Assembly (NCBI GenBank): GCA_016290835.1
Contig: JAEEVG010000001.1
Span: 62,001 to 126,000 of the forward strand
From: Bacteroidales bacterium
Lineage (GTDB): Bacteria; Bacteroidota; Bacteroidia; Bacteroidales; UBA932
Reading direction: 5' to 3'
Length of the DNA stretch: 64,000 nt
Shown here piece by piece: positions 48,276 through 57,060 of the stretch. A model generated the notes under the pieces. It was not told the DNA's origin. It did not search any database and saw nothing but the letters and a program-made list of their open reading frames with translations. The position numbers and the translations under genes are program-made. Position 1 is the first letter of the stretch; each line of letters starts with the position of its first letter.

Positions 48276-49709
48276 TTATCGGGCGTCCTTGACCCAGTGC
48301 ATCACGGCGACGGCGTCGTCGATGTTCTCGATGAAGTCGGCGGGTTTGGTGATCCCCTTGGCATTCCAGATATTCATATCGGCGAGCGGCTCGACCACGG
48401 TGCCGCTTTCGTCGAAGCGGCCGTCGGGACCGATCAGGCCGGTCGTGTTGAGGCCCCACTGGCGGGCGAGGAAGGAGTAGGCCGCCTGGCGCTTGTCGAA
48501 GTCATAGTTGTGCTGCCCCAGCGGGAAGTGTACGCTCTCAAGCCGGTTTTCGGCCCCGTAGAAGCCGTAGATCCGCTTGACATAAGGGACCTCGATTTCG
48601 GGGTTCATGGCGGTCCAGTCGCCCCCGTCGGAGACCAGCAGCATCGGGCGCGGGGCGCACATCGCCGCAATCTCGGGGTTGGAGGTGCCGCCGCCGCTCA
48701 GGGGCAGAAGGGTACCGCTCTCGCATTCGCAGCCGCCCGCGAAGTACGAGGACATCATCACCACGGGGATGGAAAGGGTAATGCGGTCGTCGATGGCGGT
48801 GACGAACATGCTCTGGCTGCCGCCGCCGGAGCATCCGGTGATGCCCACGCGAGTCGGGTCGACTTCCTTGAACGTCAGGGCATAGTCCAGGAGCCGCTCG
48901 GCGCAGAGGATGTTGTAGGGCTGGGCCAGGCCGGTGTGGTGGTAGGCGATGTCGAACTGCGGGCTGGGGCCGTTGCAGAACATGCTGAAAGACACCGCGA
49001 TGCAGCCCATGCTGGCCTGCATGGCGCAGCGGCGCTGCACCACGTCGGAGGCGTGTCCGGCGTCGCTGTGGCCGTGGGGGTTGATCACCAGCGGGTGCGC
49101 GCCCCGGGTGGTCTTGGCGGGAGAGTAGATGGCGCCGAAGGCGTAGAGTCCGGGGAGGATCTCGAGGGCCAGGTCCTGCACGGCGTAGCGGCCGTAGTTG
49201 CGTTTCTTGGATAGGAAAACCTTGCCGTCGAAGTGTTCCGGCACCTTGTCCAGGCCGACGCTGTGACGGATGTCGGCCTTCAAGATGGCCTTCCTTGCTT
49301 CCCAGGAGGCCTGGCTGTCGTATTTGGCGGACAGATAGTCCAGCAGGGCCTGCCCTTCGAAGGGGTTGCGGCGGGAATGCCTGAAGCGGGCGACGCTATA
49401 GTAGGGGTTGCCGTTGCCGTTGTTCCATTCGGCGTTGTAGCCGAAGGGCCAGAGCAGGGCCTCGAGGGTCTGTTCGATGTCCCAGGGGCGGATGCGGAAG
49501 TCGGCGAAGTCCACCATCAGGTCCTCGGGGACGCTGCCGGCGTTGATGCGCACGCCGAATTGCTCCGCCACGTCGGCGAGCACCTCGCGCAGGGGCCGGG
49601 AAAAGGTGTTGACGTACTTGGAGAGGTCGGGCTGCGCCGGCTGCTGGGCGGCTGCCGTCCCGGCGGAAAGCATCGCGGCGAACAGGATCGCCAGAAAGGT
49701 CTTTCTCAT
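48276..49709 (-). CDS. Secreted alpha/beta-hydrolase (acetyl-esterase type) with N-terminal STN-like domain
   Basis: 477 residues; signal peptide 1-21. Residues of about 30-105 resemble the STN (secretin/TonB short N-terminal) domain: YVNTFSRPLREVLADVAEQF, INAGSVPEDLMVDF, and a second repeat ending WPFGYNAEW. The hydrolase follows: INPHGHSDAG supplies the oxyanion region, GITGCSGGGSQSMF the nucleophilic Ser, and GQHNYDF the His. Closest in style to acetylxylan-esterase-like family proteins. STN domains normally sit on outer-membrane receptors and secretins, so a fusion to a secreted esterase is odd. Confidence 0.8.
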   Translation of the reverse strand: MRKTFLAILFAAMLSAGTAAAQQPAQPDLSKYVNTFSRPLREVLADVAEQFGVRINAGSVPEDLMVDFADFRIRPWDIEQTLEALLWPFGYNAEWNNGNGNPYYSVARFRHSRRNPFEGQALLDYLSAKYDSQASWEARKAILKADIRHSVGLDKVPEHFDGKVFLSKKRNYGRYAVQDLALEILPGLYAFGAIYSPAKTTRGAHPLVINPHGHSDAGHASDVVQRRCAMQASMGCIAVSFSMFCNGPSPQFDIAYHHTGLAQPYNILCAERLLDYALTFKEVDPTRVGITGCSGGGSQSMFVTAIDDRITLSIPVVMMSSYFAGGCECESGTLLPLSGGGTSNPEIAAMCAPRPMLLVSDGGDWTAMNPEIEVPYVKRIYGFYGAENRLESVHFPLGQHNYDFDKRQAAYSFLARQWGLNTTGLIGPDGRFDESGTVVEPLADMNIWNAKGITKPADFIENIDDAVAVMHWVKDAR

Positions 49710-49710
49710 A

Positions 49711-50280
49711 TTATTCTTCTGTTGCTTCTTCGGTGTCTTTTCCGACGATCTGAAGGTAGCCGGGAATGGCGCGCCCGCCGGCTTTGTGCAGGTCTTTGCG
49801 GTCGTTGCTCAGGGTGATCACCTCGAGTCCGGGGGTGATGCTGACATAGGCGTTCGAGAGCTCCGTGACGGTGGTTTTGGTCTCAGCCCGGCCGGTGAAG
49901 ACATAGTCATAGTAGGCGACCTCGTCCAGGCGCCCTTCCATCGTGGCCTTGAGACTGTCCAGGGCTGCCATTACTTCGCGGGTGCGCAGGATGGCGGTCC
50001 GGTGGCGCTCGGCGTTCTTCGGTTTGCGCTGGGCGATGTAGTTGTCGAAGAGTTTGGTTTCCTGGCTGAGTTTGAGGTCGAAGACGTTCTGCCGGCGCTC
50101 GAATTCGGTGCGGAAAGTCGTGGAGTCGATTTTCTCGATCTTCGTGAGGCGGAAAGTTCCTTCCTGGCCTTGGAGGATGTAGGCGCCCAGGGTATCCTGG
50201 AGGGGGTCGGCTTCCTGTTTACAGGCGCAGGCGAGCAGGCAGAGCAGGGCCGGGATCAGGGCTTTGATGAAAAGTCTCAT
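49711..50280 (-). CDS. Lipoprotein of unknown function
   Basis: 189 residues from the ATG at 50280 (a GTG nine nt upstream is the alternative). Signal ending CLLACAC. Mature part: beta-rich start (LGAYILQGQEGTFRLTKIEK), a charged helix of ~50 residues (AERHRTAILRTREVMAALDSL), then a final beta region (AYVSITPGLEVITLS). One nt separates it from the esterase gene, so it heads the four-gene run 50280-47086. Confidence 0.72.
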   Translation of the reverse strand: MRLFIKALIPALLCLLACACKQEADPLQDTLGAYILQGQEGTFRLTKIEKIDSTTFRTEFERRQNVFDLKLSQETKLFDNYIAQRKPKNAERHRTAILRTREVMAALDSLKATMEGRLDEVAYYDYVFTGRAETKTTVTELSNAYVSITPGLEVITLSNDRKDLHKAGGRAIPGYLQIVGKDTEEATEE

Positions 50281-50591
50281 GTTCGTCACATCTTGGTTAT
50301 TCGCAAAACACAGATTACAAGTTTACGAATAATCACGGAAATAACCAACAGCCCCCCGATGCCTGCCTTTCCGCCCAAGAGCGGCGGGAGGGGCAGGACG
50401 CCGCCTCGCATTCGCGAGGCGGCGACCGCCCGACCACCACCGCCGTCGGGCGGCCAATTCCGCGTGTAATTGTCAACTACTTCCTCATCACGGTCTCCAC
50501 GGGTGGGGTGGGAATCGGGGTCTGGGGCACCCGGGCGGGGGTAGATTCTTCGCTTCGCTCAGAATGACAGGCGTGCGCTCAGGATGACGAT
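50281..50591. other. Intergenic spacer with GC-rich hairpins
   Basis: No gene. Holds two perfect stems without T-runs (GCCGCCTCGC/GCGAGGCGGC, 50400-50423, and CCGCCCGAC/GTCGGGCGG, 50426-50453) and one copy of the CTTCGCTCAG-type repeat at 50536. It may contain the terminator of the fab operon. Confidence 0.5.
50536..50588. repeat. Intergenic repeat, copy 1 (CTTCGCTTCGCTCAG type)
   Basis: GATTCTTCGCTTCGCTCAG followed by AATGACA and then a second CTCAGGATGAC. A close copy is at 56991-57041. Such dispersed intergenic repeats are widespread in bacteria and their role is unknown. Confidence 0.7.
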
Positions 50592-51401
50592 TTATTCTTC
50601 CGGGAGGGGTTCGAGTTGGGTGGGGGAGAGGCCGACGGAGGAGAAGCCGCCGTCGTGGTAGAGGTTCTGCATCGTGACCTTGCGGGTGTAGTCGGAGAAG
50701 AGGGTGACGATGTAGGCGGCGCAGTCGTCGGCGTCGGCGTTGCCCAGGGGCGAGACGCGGTCGGCATAGCGCAGCATCCGTTCCATCCCGGCGATTCCTT
50801 CGCCCGCCGTCGTCGCGGTCGGCGACTGCGACACCGTGTTGATGCGCACGTGCCGGGCGGGACCGTAGATGGCCCCGAAGCTCCGGGTGATCGACTGCAG
50901 GAGCGCCTTGGCGTCCGCCATATCGTTGTAGCCGACGAAGCTGCGCTCGGCGGCGATATAGCTCAGCGCCACCACGGAACCCCATTCCCGCAGCGCATCC
51001 TTCGTGTAGAGCGTATGCAGCAGTTTGTGCAGCGACAGGGCGGAGATGTCCAGGGTCTTGTCCAGGAAATTGTAGTCCAGCGCCTCGTAGGGCCGCTTCT
51101 TGCGCACGTTCGGAGACATCCCGATGGCGTGCAGCACGAAGTCGAAGGGACCCCCGAAATGCTCCATCGCCCCGTCCACCAGCGCCCCGAGATCCTCGAG
51201 CGAGGTGGCGTCGGCCGGGATGAGCTTGCAGCCGTGCGCTTCCGCGAAAGCCGGGAGCGCACCCAGGCGCAGGGACAGCGGCGTGTTGGTGAGCACGATC
51301 TCGGCGCCCTCGGCGAGGGCCCGCTCGGCCACCTTCCAGGCGATTGATTTCTCGTTGAGGGCACCGGTGATGATGCCTTTCTTTCCTTTCAGCAGTTCCA
51401 T
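50592..51401 (-). CDS. fabI: Enoyl-[acyl-carrier-protein] reductase FabI
   Basis: 269 residues. Rossmann start GKKGIITGALNEKSIAW with the atypical glycine spacing of FabI, HAIGMSPN, and the catalytic Tyr-x6-Lys in VGYNDMADAKALLQS. NADH-dependent reduction of enoyl-ACP, last step of each fatty-acid elongation cycle and the triclosan target. Last gene of a four-gene operon; starts 4 nt after fabZ. Confidence 0.93.
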   Translation of the reverse strand: MELLKGKKGIITGALNEKSIAWKVAERALAEGAEIVLTNTPLSLRLGALPAFAEAHGCKLIPADATSLEDLGALVDGAMEHFGGPFDFVLHAIGMSPNVRKKRPYEALDYNFLDKTLDISALSLHKLLHTLYTKDALREWGSVVALSYIAAERSFVGYNDMADAKALLQSITRSFGAIYGPARHVRINTVSQSPTATTAGEGIAGMERMLRYADRVSPLGNADADDCAAYIVTLFSDYTRKVTMQNLYHDGGFSSVGLSPTQLEPLPEE

Positions 51402-51405
51402 TGAA

Positions 51406-51828
51406 TCAGAGATTTTGGTTGTCCATCAAATAAAAGGATAATTCGCCTTTGCAGGCCAGCCGCCCGTCCACCTTCGCCTGGGCGCCGATGACATAGAGCG
51501 CACCGCGGATGGCGATCGGCTCGGCGGTCACCTCGATGGTGTCGCCGGGGCGCACCATCTGCTTGAAGCGCACCTTGTCCAGACCCGCGTAGAAGGGGGT
51601 ATGGCCTTTGAGTCCCTCGCCCAGGATCAAGGTGCAGGACTGGGCCATGATCTCGCAGATCACCACCCCCGGTACGACCGGGTAGTCCGGGAAATGCCCC
51701 CGCAGGAACCATTCTTCGCCGGTGACGTGGTAGGTGGCCTTGATCCGGTCGCCTTCCTTTTCCGTCCAGTCCACCAGTAGCATCGGCTCACGGTGCGGCA
51801 GGAATTCTTTGATATCTGTTCTGTTCAT
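51406..51828 (-). CDS. fabZ: 3-hydroxyacyl-ACP dehydratase FabZ
   Basis: 140 residues from the ATG at MNRTDIKEFLPHREPMLLVD; a longer in-frame extension overlaps fabF and is rejected. Hot-dog fold with the active-site His in GHFPDYPVVPG and the Glu in VICEIMAQ. Dehydrates 3-hydroxyacyl-ACP. Lies 11 nt after fabF. Confidence 0.92.
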   Translation of the reverse strand: MNRTDIKEFLPHREPMLLVDWTEKEGDRIKATYHVTGEEWFLRGHFPDYPVVPGVVICEIMAQSCTLILGEGLKGHTPFYAGLDKVRFKQMVRPGDTIEVTAEPIAIRGALYVIGAQAKVDGRLACKGELSFYLMDNQNL

Positions 51829-51839
51829 TGCTGTGTTGT

Positions 51840-53084
51840 TTACATTTTTCGCAAGGCCACGCAGGCGTCGTGTCCGCCGAAACCCAGGGAATTGGACACG
51901 GCTAGATCGAGTCCGCGCGCCCGGGCCTCCAGCGGCGTATAGTCCAGATCGCATTCCGGATCCGGGTTTGTCAGTCCGATGGTCGGCGGCACGATGCCGT
52001 CGCGCAGGGCCAGGGCCGAGGCGAGGATCTCCACCGCACCCGCCGCGCCGATCATGTGGCCGGTCATCGACTTGGTGGAGCTGATCGAGGCGCGGCGGGC
52101 CTCCGTCTCGCCCAGGGCGAGCTTGATGGCCAGGGTCTCGGTCTTGTCGTTCAGCAGCGTGCCCGTGCCGTGGGCATTGATGTAGAGTGCCTCGCCGGCC
52201 CGGAAATCCGACTGTTCCAGCGCGTCCCGGATGGCCCGGGATGCGGGAACGCCGTCCGGACGCGGCGCGGTGGGGTGCCAGGCGTCGCAGCAGTTGCCAT
52301 AGCCGGTCACTTCTGCGAGAATTTGTGCGCCGCGCGAAAGTGCGTGGGCGTATTCTTCGAGAATGAGCACCGCGGCCCCTTCCGCCATCACGAACCCCCC
52401 GCGGTCCGCGCTGAACGGCAGCGAGGCGCGGAGCGGATCAGGTGAATGGGTCAGGGCGTGCGCACTCACGAATCCGCCGAAAGCCAGCGGGTTGAGCACC
52501 GCCTCGGTCCCGCCCGCGATTACCGCGTCCGCGAAACCGTAACGGATGGCCCGGAAGGCCTCTCCGACGGACTGGGTGCTCGATGCGCAGGCCGCAGCCG
52601 TGGTGAGATTGGCCCCCTGGGCGTCGTAGCGCAGGGCGATGTTGCCGGCGGCGATGTTTCCGATCATCTTGGGGATGAACAGCGGGGAAATGCGGTCCGC
52701 CCCTTCTTCCAGCATCACCCGGGTCTGCTCGATGAAGGTCTGCATCCCTCCGATGCCGGTGCCGATATAGACGCCCAGGCGTTCCGGGGCGATGTTTTCG
52801 CCCGAGCGCAGTCCGCTTTCTTCCATCGCCTGCGCGGCCGCGGCCTGCGCGAGCAGGCAGAAGCGGTCGTTGCGGCGGGCTTCCTTGGCGCTGATGCCCC
52901 AGGCGGCCGGATCGAAATCCTCCACTGTACCGGCCACCCGGACCGGGAGGCCCCAGGCCTCCAGATCCGGGAGCACGCGGATGCCGCAGCGGCCTGCCTG
53001 GAGGGCGGACCAGAAGGCATCGACCCCGCTACCGACCGGCGAGATCACGCCGGTGCCGGTGATGACGACTCTCCGTTCCTCCAT
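51840..53084 (-). CDS. fabF: Beta-ketoacyl-ACP synthase II (FabF type)
   Basis: 414 residues. Begins RRVVITGTGVISPVGSG; catalytic Cys in TAAACASSTQSVGEA, His in NAHGTGTLLNDKTE and His in STKSMTGHMIGAAG. Condenses malonyl-ACP with acyl-ACP. Its ATG overlaps the stop of the ligase gene by one nt (TAATG). It may be the main FabF or a specialised one for this cluster. Confidence 0.93.
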   Translation of the reverse strand: MEERRVVITGTGVISPVGSGVDAFWSALQAGRCGIRVLPDLEAWGLPVRVAGTVEDFDPAAWGISAKEARRNDRFCLLAQAAAAQAMEESGLRSGENIAPERLGVYIGTGIGGMQTFIEQTRVMLEEGADRISPLFIPKMIGNIAAGNIALRYDAQGANLTTAAACASSTQSVGEAFRAIRYGFADAVIAGGTEAVLNPLAFGGFVSAHALTHSPDPLRASLPFSADRGGFVMAEGAAVLILEEYAHALSRGAQILAEVTGYGNCCDAWHPTAPRPDGVPASRAIRDALEQSDFRAGEALYINAHGTGTLLNDKTETLAIKLALGETEARRASISSTKSMTGHMIGAAGAVEILASALALRDGIVPPTIGLTNPDPECDLDYTPLEARARGLDLAVSNSLGFGGHDACVALRKM

Positions 53085-54739
53085 TATTTATACATAAAGC
53101 GGCGGATGCTGCCTTTGGGGGTCTTGGAGAAGGGTTCGAAGCGGATGTCGAAGTCGTTGACCGCGGAGTAGGAAGGCAGTTTGGAGTTCAGGTAGACCAT
53201 GTTCTGCTTCATCACGGCGTCGAGCCCGTCGGCGCCGATGCCGGCCTTGTCCAGGGCATCGATGTTCGGCACGATGAGGGCCACGATTCTGTGGCTCTCG
53301 CGCTGGAGCACGATGGACTCGGACACGTAGGGCAGTTCGTTCAGCACCACCTCGATTTCCTCGGGATAGACATTCTGCCCGTTCTCCGTCAGAATCATAT
53401 TCTTGCTGCGGCCCAGCAGGAAGACGTTGCCGCTCTTGTCCACCGTGCCGATGTCCCCGGTCCGGAACCAGCCGTCCTGCAGGACCGCCGCCGTGGCCTC
53501 GGGATTCTTGTAGTAGCCCTTGAAGACGACGTCTCCGCGGATGGACAGTTCGCCGGCGATGTTTTCCGGGTCGGACGAGGCGACGCGGATCTCCATGATC
53601 TCGGGGAGATATTCGCCGCAGGACTTCGGGATGTACTTGCCCACCTTGCCGTAGGAGACGATCGGGGCGAGTTCGGTCAGGCCGTAGCCCGTGATGAACG
53701 GGACCTTGAGCTTGTAGACGAGCAGGGCTTCCACCTCGGAGGGGATGGCGGAACCACCGGTGGCGAACACTTCGATGTTGCCGCCCATCGCGGCCATCAG
53801 CTTGTCGTGGAGGGCCTGGCAGTATTCCGGATAATGCTGGTAATCAGCCAGTTTTGCCTTTCCTTCCGGGCTGTTGATCTCGGCCCCGAGGACGTATTCG
53901 GCAAACTTGACGAAGATCAGGGGCACACCATAGAAGATACGCGGGCGCACCTCCATCAGGGCCTCCTGCACATTCTTCGGAATGGGCGGCAGGCCGAGCA
54001 CGGTCACGTGCATGCCGAGGGTCATCGGGATCACGACGTCGCAGGTCAGGCCGAAGCTGTGGGCGTGCGGCAGCAGGCTCAGGTAGTTCTCCCATTTGTG
54101 GAACGGGAAGCCCGGGCGGATGCCCTGGACGTTCGCCGTGTAGTTGCGGTAGGTCAGCATCACGCCTTTCGGATTTCCGGTGGAGCCGGAGGTATAGAGG
54201 ATGGCGCAGACATCGTCGATGTCGGGACGGACCGCGCAGAAGTCTTCCGGACGCATTCCGGCGGGATATTTCTGTGCGAGCAGTTCCGCGCCGCGTGCAT
54301 AAAGGGTATCCACGCCTTCGCGGCTGGCGAGCACTTCGCCCGTTGCGCAGTCGATGACGCAGAGCACCTGGGGCATCTGCGCGAAGTCCATCGCGGCGAA
54401 GATGCGCTTCTCCGTATAGAGGATGCGGCTGTCGGAATGGTTCACGAGGCTCTGTGTGTCGGCGGGGGTGAAGGCATTGTAGAGCTGGACGGCCACATAG
54501 CCCTTGCTGACGGCGGCCATGAAGACGGAGGCCCCGAGGGCGCAGCTCTTGGTGTTGATGGCTATCTTATCGCCGGACTTCAGGCCGGCTTGTTTCCAAA
54601 TGAGGTCGAGCGTCTCGATGCGCTCCGCCAGCTGGTGATAATTGATGGTTTCTTTGTGGAAATCCGTCAGGGCAGGACGCTCCCAGCTGTCCCGGACAGC
54701 GCCTTCGAAAAGGCTGATGAAATTGTCGATCTTTAACAT
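53084..54739 (-). CDS. AMP-forming acyl-CoA/acyl-ACP ligase
   Basis: 551 residues of the ANL superfamily. P-loop motif YTSGSTGNPKGV; A5 motif GYGLTELAP; A7 GDVVFKGYYKNPEAT then FRTGDIG; A10 region TPKGSIRRFMYK with the catalytic Lys. The family activates fatty acids with ATP. Its place at the head of a fabF-fabZ-fabI operon suggests it feeds exogenous or recycled acyl chains into elongation, as acyl-ACP synthetases do. A TAATTTCG element (54772) is a possible promoter. Confidence 0.9.
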   Translation of the reverse strand: MLKIDNFISLFEGAVRDSWERPALTDFHKETINYHQLAERIETLDLIWKQAGLKSGDKIAINTKSCALGASVFMAAVSKGYVAVQLYNAFTPADTQSLVNHSDSRILYTEKRIFAAMDFAQMPQVLCVIDCATGEVLASREGVDTLYARGAELLAQKYPAGMRPEDFCAVRPDIDDVCAILYTSGSTGNPKGVMLTYRNYTANVQGIRPGFPFHKWENYLSLLPHAHSFGLTCDVVIPMTLGMHVTVLGLPPIPKNVQEALMEVRPRIFYGVPLIFVKFAEYVLGAEINSPEGKAKLADYQHYPEYCQALHDKLMAAMGGNIEVFATGGSAIPSEVEALLVYKLKVPFITGYGLTELAPIVSYGKVGKYIPKSCGEYLPEIMEIRVASSDPENIAGELSIRGDVVFKGYYKNPEATAAVLQDGWFRTGDIGTVDKSGNVFLLGRSKNMILTENGQNVYPEEIEVVLNELPYVSESIVLQRESHRIVALIVPNIDALDKAGIGADGLDAVMKQNMVYLNSKLPSYSAVNDFDIRFEPFSKTPKGSIRRFMYK

Positions 54740-55073
54740 TTCTATAATTTGGTTTGAGGTTTTCCGGCTGCGAAATTATCCCGTTTTTTCAAAGCAGGCG
54801 AACAGATTCGGATCAATGTGGTCAGAATCGGCACGCAGTTGGTAAAATGCCGCTCACGGGGGTGAAGCCGCGAATGACCGTCCCGGCGGGACCTAACCGA
54901 CCGCTGCAAAAATACCGCGGTCTCTCCATCCGGAAAAACAAAGGTCACGAGCGGACCGGAAAAGTGATAAAAATCCCCGACCGGCGGGAAAATCGCCCCG
55001 TTTCCGGGACGAATTGCCGTCAAATCCGGCTTCGTCCCACCCTCCCGACCGTTGGATTATCAACAGAAATCGT
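54740..55073. other. Intergenic region without a gene
   Basis: Upstream of both the ligase operon (minus) and the PL11 gene (plus). No coding frame convinces. It has the look of a divergent regulatory region, with short inverted motifs such as GACCGTCCCGGCGGGACC (54886-54903). Confidence 0.4.
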
Positions 55074-55081
55074 TAACTTTG
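55074..55081 (+). promoter_or_regulatory. -7 promoter element for the PL11 gene
   Basis: TAACTTTG, with a TTGG candidate -33 about 19 nt upstream; 19 nt before the ATG at 55101. Confidence 0.7.
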
Positions 55082-55100
55082 AGAACCAATTATTACGGAA

Positions 55101-56966
55101 ATGAAAAAGACCACCCTCCTCAAGACCATTCTCTTCGTCCTTGGCCTCTGCCTTGCCGCGAACGCCTTCGCCCAGCGCCAAATGGAAAACCTCAGCCGCG
55201 GCGTCGTGGCCATCCGCCAAGACGACGGCGTCTTCGTCTCCTGGCGCCTCCTCGGCACCGAGCCCACCGACCTGGCATTCAACGTCTATCGCCAGACCGG
55301 CAACCAGAAGGCCGTCAAACTGAACGACGCTCCCCTGACGGGCCCCACCCATTTCATCGATCACACGGCTGACCTCACCCAGTCCAACGCCTGGTACGTC
55401 ACCTCGGTCCAGCGCCGCCGCGAATCCGCGCCCAGCAAAGCCTTCTCCCTCCCGGCGAATGCCCCGGTGCAGCAATATGTCTCCATCCCCCTGCGCACCC
55501 CCGAAGGCTATTCGCCCAACGACTGCAGCGTAGGCGACCTGGACGGTGACGGGGACTACGAACTCATCGTCCACATGGCCGGACGCGGTATCGACAACCC
55601 TTCCAACGGCATCTCCGGCATCCCCATTTTCCAAGCCTACGAACTGGACGGCACTTTCCTCTGGGAAATCAACCTCGGCGTCAACATCCGAGAAGGCGCC
55701 CACTATACCCAGTTCATGGTCGCCGACCTGGACGGTGACGGCAAGGCGGAATTCGCCTGCAAGACCGGCGACGGCACCCGCGACGCCCTCGGGAACGTGA
55801 TCGGAGACGCCTCCAAAGACTGGCGCGACCGCAACGGCAAGATCCTGACCGGACCGGAATACTTCACCGTTTTCAGCGGCGAGACCGGCGCGGCCCTTGC
55901 CACGGCCGACTACATTCCCGGCCGCGGCGCCCTGGATGGCTGGGGCGGCTGGGGCGGCAACGGCGGCAATGACAGCAACGGCAACCGGGTGGACCGCTTC
56001 CTCGCCTGCGTGGCCTACCTGGACGGTAAACTCCCGAGCGTGGTGATGTGCCGCGGCTACTACGGCCGCTCCGTGCTGGCCGCCTGGGACTACCGCGACG
56101 GCAAGCTCTCCTCCCGCTGGGTATTCGACTCCAAAGACCGCGACAACCCCTTCTCCGGCCAGGGCAACCACAATCTCTCCGTGGCCGATGTCGATGACGA
56201 CGGCTTCGATGAGATCATCTACGGCGCCATGGTGGTCGACCACGACGGCACCGGTCTCTTCTCGACCGGTTTCCGCCACGGCGACGCCCTGCACGTCAGC
56301 GACCTGGACCCGGATCTCCCCGGCCTGGAAGTCTTCGGCATCCACGAGAATGAGGCGGAGAACCTGGACGGCGCCATCGGCCCGGGCGCGGCGCTGTACG
56401 CCGCCCGCGACGGCAAGGTCCTCTTCCGGCTCAACGAAGGGAAAGATGTCGGACGCGGCGTGGCCGAGGATATCTGGGACGGCAACCGCGGCGCGGAGAT
56501 CTGGTTCTCCGGCTCAAACGGCCTGCTCAATACCAAGGGAGAGCGGATCGGCGACGCGCCCCGCTCCGTGAACTTCCTGATCTGGTGGGACGGCCAGCTG
56601 ACCCGCCAGTTGCTGGACGGCAACCGGATCGAGCGCTACGGCGAAGGCGTGATCTTCACCGCCGAAGATTGCCAGTCGAACAATGGCTCCAAGTCCACCC
56701 CGGCGCTCTCGGCGGACATCTGGGGCGACTGGCGCGAAGAGCTGATCCTGCGCACCCGCGACAACAAGGAACTCCGCATCTTCACCACCACCATCCCGAC
56801 CGAATATCGGATGTACACCCTGATGCACGACCCGGTCTACCGCAACGGCATCGCCTGGCAGAATGTCGGCTACAACCAGCCGCCCCACCTCGGCTTCTGG
56901 CTCGGCGCCGGGGTCGAAAAAGCTCCCCGTCCGAACATCGTCCTGACGGGGAGCAAGAAGAAATAA
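55101..56966 (+). CDS. Rhamnogalacturonan lyase, polysaccharide lyase family 11
   Basis: 621 residues; signal peptide 1-24 (NAFAQ). Eight-bladed propeller with repeated calcium-binding loops of the DLDGDGDYE, DLDGDGKAE and DVDDDGFDE type and the family's NLSRGVVAIRQDDGVFVSWR opening and DIWGDWREELILRT block. It cuts the rhamnogalacturonan-I backbone of pectin outside the inner membrane. Usual length about 600-620. It is not followed by a SusCD pair here; promoter at 55074. Confidence 0.94.
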   Translation: MKKTTLLKTILFVLGLCLAANAFAQRQMENLSRGVVAIRQDDGVFVSWRLLGTEPTDLAFNVYRQTGNQKAVKLNDAPLTGPTHFIDHTADLTQSNAWYVTSVQRRRESAPSKAFSLPANAPVQQYVSIPLRTPEGYSPNDCSVGDLDGDGDYELIVHMAGRGIDNPSNGISGIPIFQAYELDGTFLWEINLGVNIREGAHYTQFMVADLDGDGKAEFACKTGDGTRDALGNVIGDASKDWRDRNGKILTGPEYFTVFSGETGAALATADYIPGRGALDGWGGWGGNGGNDSNGNRVDRFLACVAYLDGKLPSVVMCRGYYGRSVLAAWDYRDGKLSSRWVFDSKDRDNPFSGQGNHNLSVADVDDDGFDEIIYGAMVVDHDGTGLFSTGFRHGDALHVSDLDPDLPGLEVFGIHENEAENLDGAIGPGAALYAARDGKVLFRLNEGKDVGRGVAEDIWDGNRGAEIWFSGSNGLLNTKGERIGDAPRSVNFLIWWDGQLTRQLLDGNRIERYGEGVIFTAEDCQSNNGSKSTPALSADIWGDWREELILRTRDNKELRIFTTTIPTEYRMYTLMHDPVYRNGIAWQNVGYNQPPHLGFWLGAGVEKAPRPNIVLTGSKKK

Positions 56967-56990
56967 AGTGTCAAAAAAACCGGATCCCTG

Positions 56991-57041
56991 GCGGGGATAG
57001 ATCCTTCGCTTCGCTCAGGATGACAGGGGGTGCTCAGGATG
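56991..57041. repeat. Intergenic repeat, copy 2 (CTTCGCTTCGCTCAG type)
   Basis: Same order of motifs as 50536-50588: GATCCTTCGCTTCGCTCAG, GATGACA, then CTCAGGATGACA. Confidence 0.7.
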
Positions 57042-57060
57042 ACAGGCTTTCACTGGCTTA

